This document shows positions 5,795 to 9,281 of a stretch of 9,281 bases of DNA, one piece after another. The position numbers and the translations under genes were made by a program. The DNA lies in contig CAZLHO010000083.1 in the NCBI GenBank assembly GCA_964559455.1, forward strand, positions 1 through 9,281, read 5' to 3'. Position 1 is the stretch's first letter, and every line of letters starts with the position of its first letter. Under the pieces are notes generated by a model. It had not been told where the DNA came from, made no database searches, and saw only the letters and a list, made by a program, of their open reading frames with translations. Source of the stretch: CAZLHO01 sp964559455 (GTDB lineage: Bacteria > Krumholzibacteriota > Krumholzibacteriia > LZORAL124-64-63).

Positions 5795-7015
5795 TCATTC
5801 GTGCCGCAGCGCCTCGATCGGATCGAGACCGGCGGCCTTGCGGGCGGGATAGAGGCCGAAGAAGACGCCCACCGCGGCGGCGAAGCCCACCGCGACCAAC
5901 ACGACCGTCGGCTGGACCACGGTCAGCAGGTCGGTGGCGGCGTTCAGGCCCAGGCAGACCCCCAGAGCGAGCACCGTGCCCAGCAGCCCGCCGGCCAGGC
6001 TCAGGGTCACTGCCTCGGCCAGGAACTGCACCAGCACGTCGCGGGCGCGCGCGCCCACCGACAGCCGGATGCCGATCTCCCGCGTCCGCTCGGTCACCGA
6101 GACGAGCATGATGTTCATGATGCCGATGCCGCCCACCAGCAGGGACACGCCGGCGATGGCGCCCAGCAGCAGGGTCATCACCCGGGCCGTCTCGGTGGCG
6201 GCATCGGTGATCTCGGCCTGGGTGCGCACCGTGAAGTCGTCGTCCTCGCCGGGGGAGATGCGATGCGCCTCGCGCATCAGGCCGGCGATTTCCTCCTGGG
6301 CGGCGGCCATCGATGCGGCGTCGACGGCGCTGGCGTTCAGCATGTTCACGAAGCGGCCGCCCTTCAGGCGGTAGAGGACGGTCGAGGCCGGGGCGAGCAC
6401 GATGTCGTCCTCGTCGCGGCCGGTGGAGTTCTGCCCCTTGGCGGCGAGCACGCCGACCACCGTGAAGGGGGTGTTGTTGATGCGGACGCGCTGGCCCACG
6501 GGATCGTCGTCGGGAAAGAGTTCGTCGGCGACGGTCTTGCCCAGCACGGCGACCTTGCGGCGGCTCTGCTCGTCGCGCCGGTCGAACATCTCGCCCGCGG
6601 CCAGATTCCAGGCGCGGATCTGCGCGTATTCCGGCCAGACCCCCTGCACCGACGTGCTCCAGTTGCCGACGCCGCCGACGATCTGGCCGCCCGAAAAAAC
6701 CAGCGGCGAGACGGCCGCGAGCAGGGTGCTCTCGTCGCGAAGCTTCTCGGCGTCCTCCAGCGTGAAACGGTTGAAGCTGCCGGCGCCGCGGTGCACGCCC
6801 CCCATCCGACTGCCCGACGGGTGGACGATCAGCAGGTTCGAGCCCAGGGCGTCGATCTGTTGCGAGACGCTTTCCTGCGCGCCCTGGCCGACGGCGACCA
6901 TGATGATCACCGCGCTCACGCCGATGATGATGCCCAGCGAGGTCAGCAGGCTGCGCATGCGGTTCTTCAGGATGCTGCCCGCGGCGGCGCGGAGCAGGGC
7001 GTTCAACTGGCGCAC
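5795..7015 (-). CDS. MacB-type ABC exporter permease (FtsX family)
   Basis: The 406-residue membrane subunit has the MacB/LolC layout: an amphipathic N-terminus, TM1 (about 23-44, with GIIIGVSAVI), a large periplasmic domain (about 50-275), and three more helices near 283-303, 330-358 and 370-390. Family motifs are GIGIMNIML (296-304), SVTERTREIGIR (306-317) and the C-terminal YPARKAAGLDPIEALRHE (389-406). These proteins transmit ATP-driven movements to the periplasm rather than carrying substrate across the membrane. In E. coli MacB the ATPase is fused to this part; here it is a separate gene. The start is GTG 7015, with GGAGG 7 bases upstream, lying inside the end of the ATPase gene (13-base overlap), so translation is probably coupled. 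A stem-loop follows the stop. The exported substrate (peptide, lipid or antibiotic) cannot be told from sequence. Confidence 0.93.
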   Translation of the reverse strand: MRQLNALLRAAAGSILKNRMRSLLTSLGIIIGVSAVIIMVAVGQGAQESVSQQIDALGSNLLIVHPSGSRMGGVHRGAGSFNRFTLEDAEKLRDESTLLAAVSPLVFSGGQIVGGVGNWSTSVQGVWPEYAQIRAWNLAAGEMFDRRDEQSRRKVAVLGKTVADELFPDDDPVGQRVRINNTPFTVVGVLAAKGQNSTGRDEDDIVLAPASTVLYRLKGGRFVNMLNASAVDAASMAAAQEEIAGLMREAHRISPGEDDDFTVRTQAEITDAATETARVMTLLLGAIAGVSLLVGGIGIMNIMLVSVTERTREIGIRLSVGARARDVLVQFLAEAVTLSLAGGLLGTVLALGVCLGLNAATDLLTVVQPTVVLVAVGFAAAVGVFFGLYPARKAAGLDPIEALRHE

Positions 7016-7752
7016 GGCGTTTCCTCCGGGATGGCGGCGAGATCCGCGGCCGCGTCGCGCGGCGAGGCCACGGGGGCGTCCTCGACCTTGTAGCCGTCGC
7101 GCAGGCGGACGATGCGCTGCGTGTAGGCGGCGATGTCGGCCTCGTGCGTGACCAGGACGATGGTCAGGCCCTGCCGGTTGAGTTCCTGGAAGAGCGCCAC
7201 CAGCTCCAGCGAGGAACGGGAGTCCAGATTGCCCGTGGGTTCGTCGGCCAGCAGCAGGGCCGGGGCGTTGACCAGCGCGCGGGCGATGGCCACCCGCTGC
7301 TGCTGCCCGCCCGACAGCCGGCTGGGGTCATGGTCCATGCGGTCGGCCAAACCGACGCGCTCCAGGGCCTCCCGGGCCGCGGCTCCGGGATCGGCGATCC
7401 TTCGCCGCCGGTCGTAGAGCAGGGGCAGCATCACGTTGTCCAGGGCCGAGGTGCGCGGCAGCAGGTTGAAGCCCTGGAAGACGAAGCCGATCTTCCGGTT
7501 GCGGATGTCGGCCAGCGCGTCGCGGCTCAGGCCGCCCACCGCCGCGCCGTCCAGGTGGTAGGCGCCGGCGTCCGGGCTGTCCAGGCAGCCCAGGATGTTC
7601 ATCAGGGTGGACTTGCCCGAGCCCGAGGCGCCCATGACCGCCACCATGTCGCGGGGGGGCACGTCGAAGTCGAAGTCGCGCAGCGCCGGCACCAGCACGT
7701 CGCCCATGCGATAGGTGCGTCCCAGGCCGCGGGCGCGGATCACGCTCTCCAT
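7003..7752 (-). CDS. MacB/LolD-type ABC transporter ATPase
   Basis: This 249-residue nucleotide-binding subunit powers the adjacent FtsX-type permease at the cytoplasmic face. All the standard motifs are intact: Walker A GASGSGKST (41-49), Q-loop Q93, signature LSGGQ (146-150), Walker B LLLADEP (166-172), D-loop NLD (175-177) and the H-loop H203. The sequence has the LolD/MacB/FtsE character, including LMNILGCLD after Walker A and ADEPTGNLDS. The C-terminal 25 residues are an Ala/Asp-rich tail beyond the usual domain. The start at ATG 7752 has AGGAG 6 bases upstream, a site that overlaps the TAG stop of the adaptor gene. The gap to the adaptor is 9 bases, and the 3' end overlaps the permease by 13, so all three are read as one operon. 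Confidence 0.95.
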   Translation of the reverse strand: MESVIRARGLGRTYRMGDVLVPALRDFDFDVPPRDMVAVMGASGSGKSTLMNILGCLDSPDAGAYHLDGAAVGGLSRDALADIRNRKIGFVFQGFNLLPRTSALDNVMLPLLYDRRRRIADPGAAAREALERVGLADRMDHDPSRLSGGQQQRVAIARALVNAPALLLADEPTGNLDSRSSLELVALFQELNRQGLTIVLVTHEADIAAYTQRIVRLRDGYKVEDAPVASPRDAAADLAAIPEETPCAS

Positions 7753-7761
7753 GGCGATCTC

Positions 7762-9003
7762 CTAGAAGGGCGGCCGGCCGGGGCCCATGCCCATGCCCAT
7801 GCCGCGGGGTTGCGCGGAGGCGGACGCGGTCTTGGCGCCGACCCCGACGACGACCTGCTCGCCCTCGGCGAGTTCGGGACAGAAGAGGATCTGGGTGTTC
7901 TTGCCGTCGGTGGCTCCGGTCCGGGCGGGCCGGGGCAGGACCTCGCCGGAGGCGTCGACGACCCAAAGCATGGCCCGGCCGCCGCTTTCGTTACCGGCGA
8001 CGCCCGCCGCGTCCGCAGCCGGCCCCGCCGCCGCCCCGCCGCGGGCGGCCTGGCGCCGCGCGCGCAGGGCCTGCGCCGCGGCCAGCATCGTTTCGGTGGG
8101 CCGCACCCTCAGGGCGGCGCTGGGCACCAGCAGGGCGTCGCGGCATTCCTCGACGACGAAGTCGACGGTCGCGGTCATGCCCGGCAGCAGCGACCCGTCG
8201 TCGTTGGCCACGTCGACGACGACCGTGTAGGTGACCACGTTCTGCACGACCTCCGGCTGCAGCCTGATCTGCTGCACGGTGCCGGCGTATTCCCGGTCCG
8301 GATAGGTCTGCACCGTGAAGACGGCGGCCTGTCCCGGCGCGATCATCCCGATGTCGCTCTCGTCGACCTGGGCCAGGATCTCCATCTTGGTCAGGTCCTC
8401 GGCGATCAGGAAGAGCAGGGGCGTGGCCATGCTGGCGGCGACGGTCTGGCCCTCCTCGACGGCGCGCTGGATCACGGTGCCGTCGATGGGCGAGCGGATC
8501 ACGGCGTGGGCCAGGTTCGTGCGGGCCCGGGTCAGGCCCGCCCGGGCCGATTTCAGGGCCGCCTCCTGCGTGCGCACGCCGTATTCCAGGGGCAGGAACT
8601 CGGCTTCGCCCAGCAGTCCCTGTTCGAAGAGCGGTCGGTTCCGGTCGCGGTCGGTCCGTGCCTGGTCGAGCAGGGCCGACTCGCGCTGCACCGAGGCCTC
8701 GGCCTCGAGGACCGCGGCCTTCAGCGACACCGTGTCGAGCACGGCCAGCAGGTCGCCGGCGGCTACCTCGTCGTTGTAGTCGACGAGCAGGCTGGCGATC
8801 GTGCCCGAGATCTGGGTGCCGACCTCCACCTTGCCGACGGGGTTCAGGGTCCCCGAGCAGCTGACGGTGTTGACCAGGTCGCCCCGGGTCACGGCGGCCA
8901 GGGTCATGGCGTCGGTCGGGGCGTCGGCGAGCAGCCGGCGGCCCGTCAACGCGCCCGCGACCAGCACGGCCAGGACCAGGATCAGGATGACGATGCGTTT
9001 CAT
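7762..9003 (-). CDS. MacA-type periplasmic adaptor (HlyD/RND membrane-fusion protein family)
   Basis: The 413-residue adaptor would link the inner-membrane ABC complex to an outer-membrane channel. An N-terminal helix anchors it (about 4-20, preceded by K2 and R3). A lipoyl half-motif VEVGTQISGTI (59-69) follows, then a coiled-coil hairpin (about 93-165), the second lipoyl half with SPIDGTV (171-177), a beta-barrel (about 205-285) and a membrane-proximal region. An Ala/Gly/Arg-rich insertion at about 308-343 interrupts the latter, and the protein ends in a Gly-Met tail (GMGMGMGPG, 401-409). I chose ATG 9003 because GGAGG precedes it and the signal anchor begins directly there. An in-frame GTG at 9099 would add 32 proline- and Asp-rich residues. 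It lies 9 bases before the ATPase gene. No TolC-like partner is in the window. Confidence 0.92.
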   Translation of the reverse strand: MKRIVILILVLAVLVAGALTGRRLLADAPTDAMTLAAVTRGDLVNTVSCSGTLNPVGKVEVGTQISGTIASLLVDYNDEVAAGDLLAVLDTVSLKAAVLEAEASVQRESALLDQARTDRDRNRPLFEQGLLGEAEFLPLEYGVRTQEAALKSARAGLTRARTNLAHAVIRSPIDGTVIQRAVEEGQTVAASMATPLLFLIAEDLTKMEILAQVDESDIGMIAPGQAAVFTVQTYPDREYAGTVQQIRLQPEVVQNVVTYTVVVDVANDDGSLLPGMTATVDFVVEECRDALLVPSAALRVRPTETMLAAAQALRARRQAARGGAAAGPAADAAGVAGNESGGRAMLWVVDASGEVLPRPARTGATDGKNTQILFCPELAEGEQVVVGVGAKTASASAQPRGMGMGMGPGRPPF

Positions 9004-9061
9004 GGCTCCTCCGCCACGTGCGATGAGGAAGGGATGGGAGTCGGGATCGGGGGCGGGAGCG

Positions 9062-9114
9062 TCGTCGCCGCCCCGGTCCGGCCCGGGGGCTCGAACCATA
9101 AGAGGCGGCGACGA
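9062..9114. repeat. Long inverted repeat between the adaptor and the upstream gene
   Basis: Perfect 11-base arms TCGTCGCCGCC (9062-9072) and GGCGGCGACGA (9104-9114) flank 31 bases, and two more pairs (one G-U) extend the stem inwards in the RNA. It starts 20 bases after the stop of the upstream partial gene and lies in the 131-base gap before the MacA-type adaptor. There is no T-run on either side. It could be a weak terminator, an mRNA-processing hairpin or a regulatory leader structure. Confidence 0.5.
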
Positions 9115-9134
9115 GGCGGGCGGTTACAGGCGGT

Positions 9135-9281
9135 TCAGGGATTTTCCGGCGGCGGCGGTCGACGCTCGCTGCGACGGTGCTTTTCGCCGACGCCGTGGGG
9201 GCCGCGTCCGTCCCGCCTCGGACCGGGGGTGAACCAGCGCCGGGAGTCCTCGTCGAAGTCGGCCCGCCAGCGGTCGGCCAG
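9135..9281 (-). CDS. C-terminal 48 residues of an unidentified protein (partial, enters from right edge)
   Basis: An open reading frame runs from the right edge to a TGA at 9137-9135 on the minus strand. The visible end starts LADRWRADFDEDSRRWF and continues into a hydrophilic, Arg- and Pro-rich tail (RRPPPPENP). Its orientation and position make it a likely first part of, or neighbour to, the exporter operon. I do not recognise the family from 48 residues. No signal or membrane segment is present in this part. The frame is open by sequence only, and no alignment supports it, so it could be spurious in such GC-rich DNA. Confidence 0.5.
   Translation of the reverse strand: MADRWRADFDEDSRRWFTPGPRRDGRGPHGVGEKHRRSERRPPPPENP

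Noticed and set aside
5801..7093. Plus-strand open frame opposite the permease
   Set aside because: His/Gln/Gly-rich shadow frame; the minus strand has full FtsX/MacB motifs.
9004..9099. Upstream GTG start for the adaptor
   Set aside because: It would place 32 Pro/Asp-rich residues before the signal anchor and would run through the leader containing the ribosome site for ATG 9003.
9085..9101. GGTTCGAGCCCCC on the minus strand, like the T-arm of a tRNA
   Set aside because: The flanking bases do not form a five-pair T-stem, and no acceptor or anticodon arm is visible nearby.

Overview
The window is GC-rich bacterial DNA, apart from short AT-rich promoter patches. The MacA-type periplasmic adaptor, which implies an outer envelope, and the promoter and terminator style suggest a Gram-negative bacterium with a GC-rich genome. 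Nothing in the window fixes the phylum. Eight coding regions lie wholly or mostly inside, and partial genes touch both ends.

Left part (1-2979): a divergent pair. The first 18 codons of a probably exported protein run off the left edge on the minus strand. On the plus strand, a PHP-family metal-dependent phosphoesterase is followed by a fusion protein that joins a TagD-like cytidylyltransferase to a TagB/TagF-like CDP-polyol phosphotransferase. One polypeptide would therefore activate a small phosphorylated polyol with CTP and transfer it onto a surface glycan or teichoic-acid-like polymer. Two face-to-face sigma-70-like promoters share one AT-rich patch between the divergent genes.

Middle (2981-5533, minus strand): a sodium:neurotransmitter symporter (NSS/SLC6) gene has its own promoter and ends in a 4-base overlap with a 34-residue MetS-like small subunit. 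Its sequence keeps all five residues that bind chloride in animal SLC6 carriers, while a glycine at the monoamine-aspartate position points to an amino-acid substrate. Upstream of it lies an undecaprenyl-phosphate sugar (priming) transferase with an arginine-rich insertion. It has two tandem promoters in the most AT-rich stretch of the window and a clear intrinsic terminator.

Right part (5795-9281, minus strand): a tightly packed MacA-MacB-type tripartite exporter operon in the order adaptor, ATPase, permease. MacB is split into separate ATPase and FtsX-like permease genes that overlap by 13 bases. The tail of an unidentified upstream gene enters from the right edge. No TolC-like outer-membrane gene is visible.

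The cytidylyltransferase/phosphotransferase fusion and the sugar transferase both point to cell-surface polymer synthesis. The NSS carrier and the exporter look like independent transport units. No RNA genes, mobile elements, CRISPR arrays or attachment sites were recognised.
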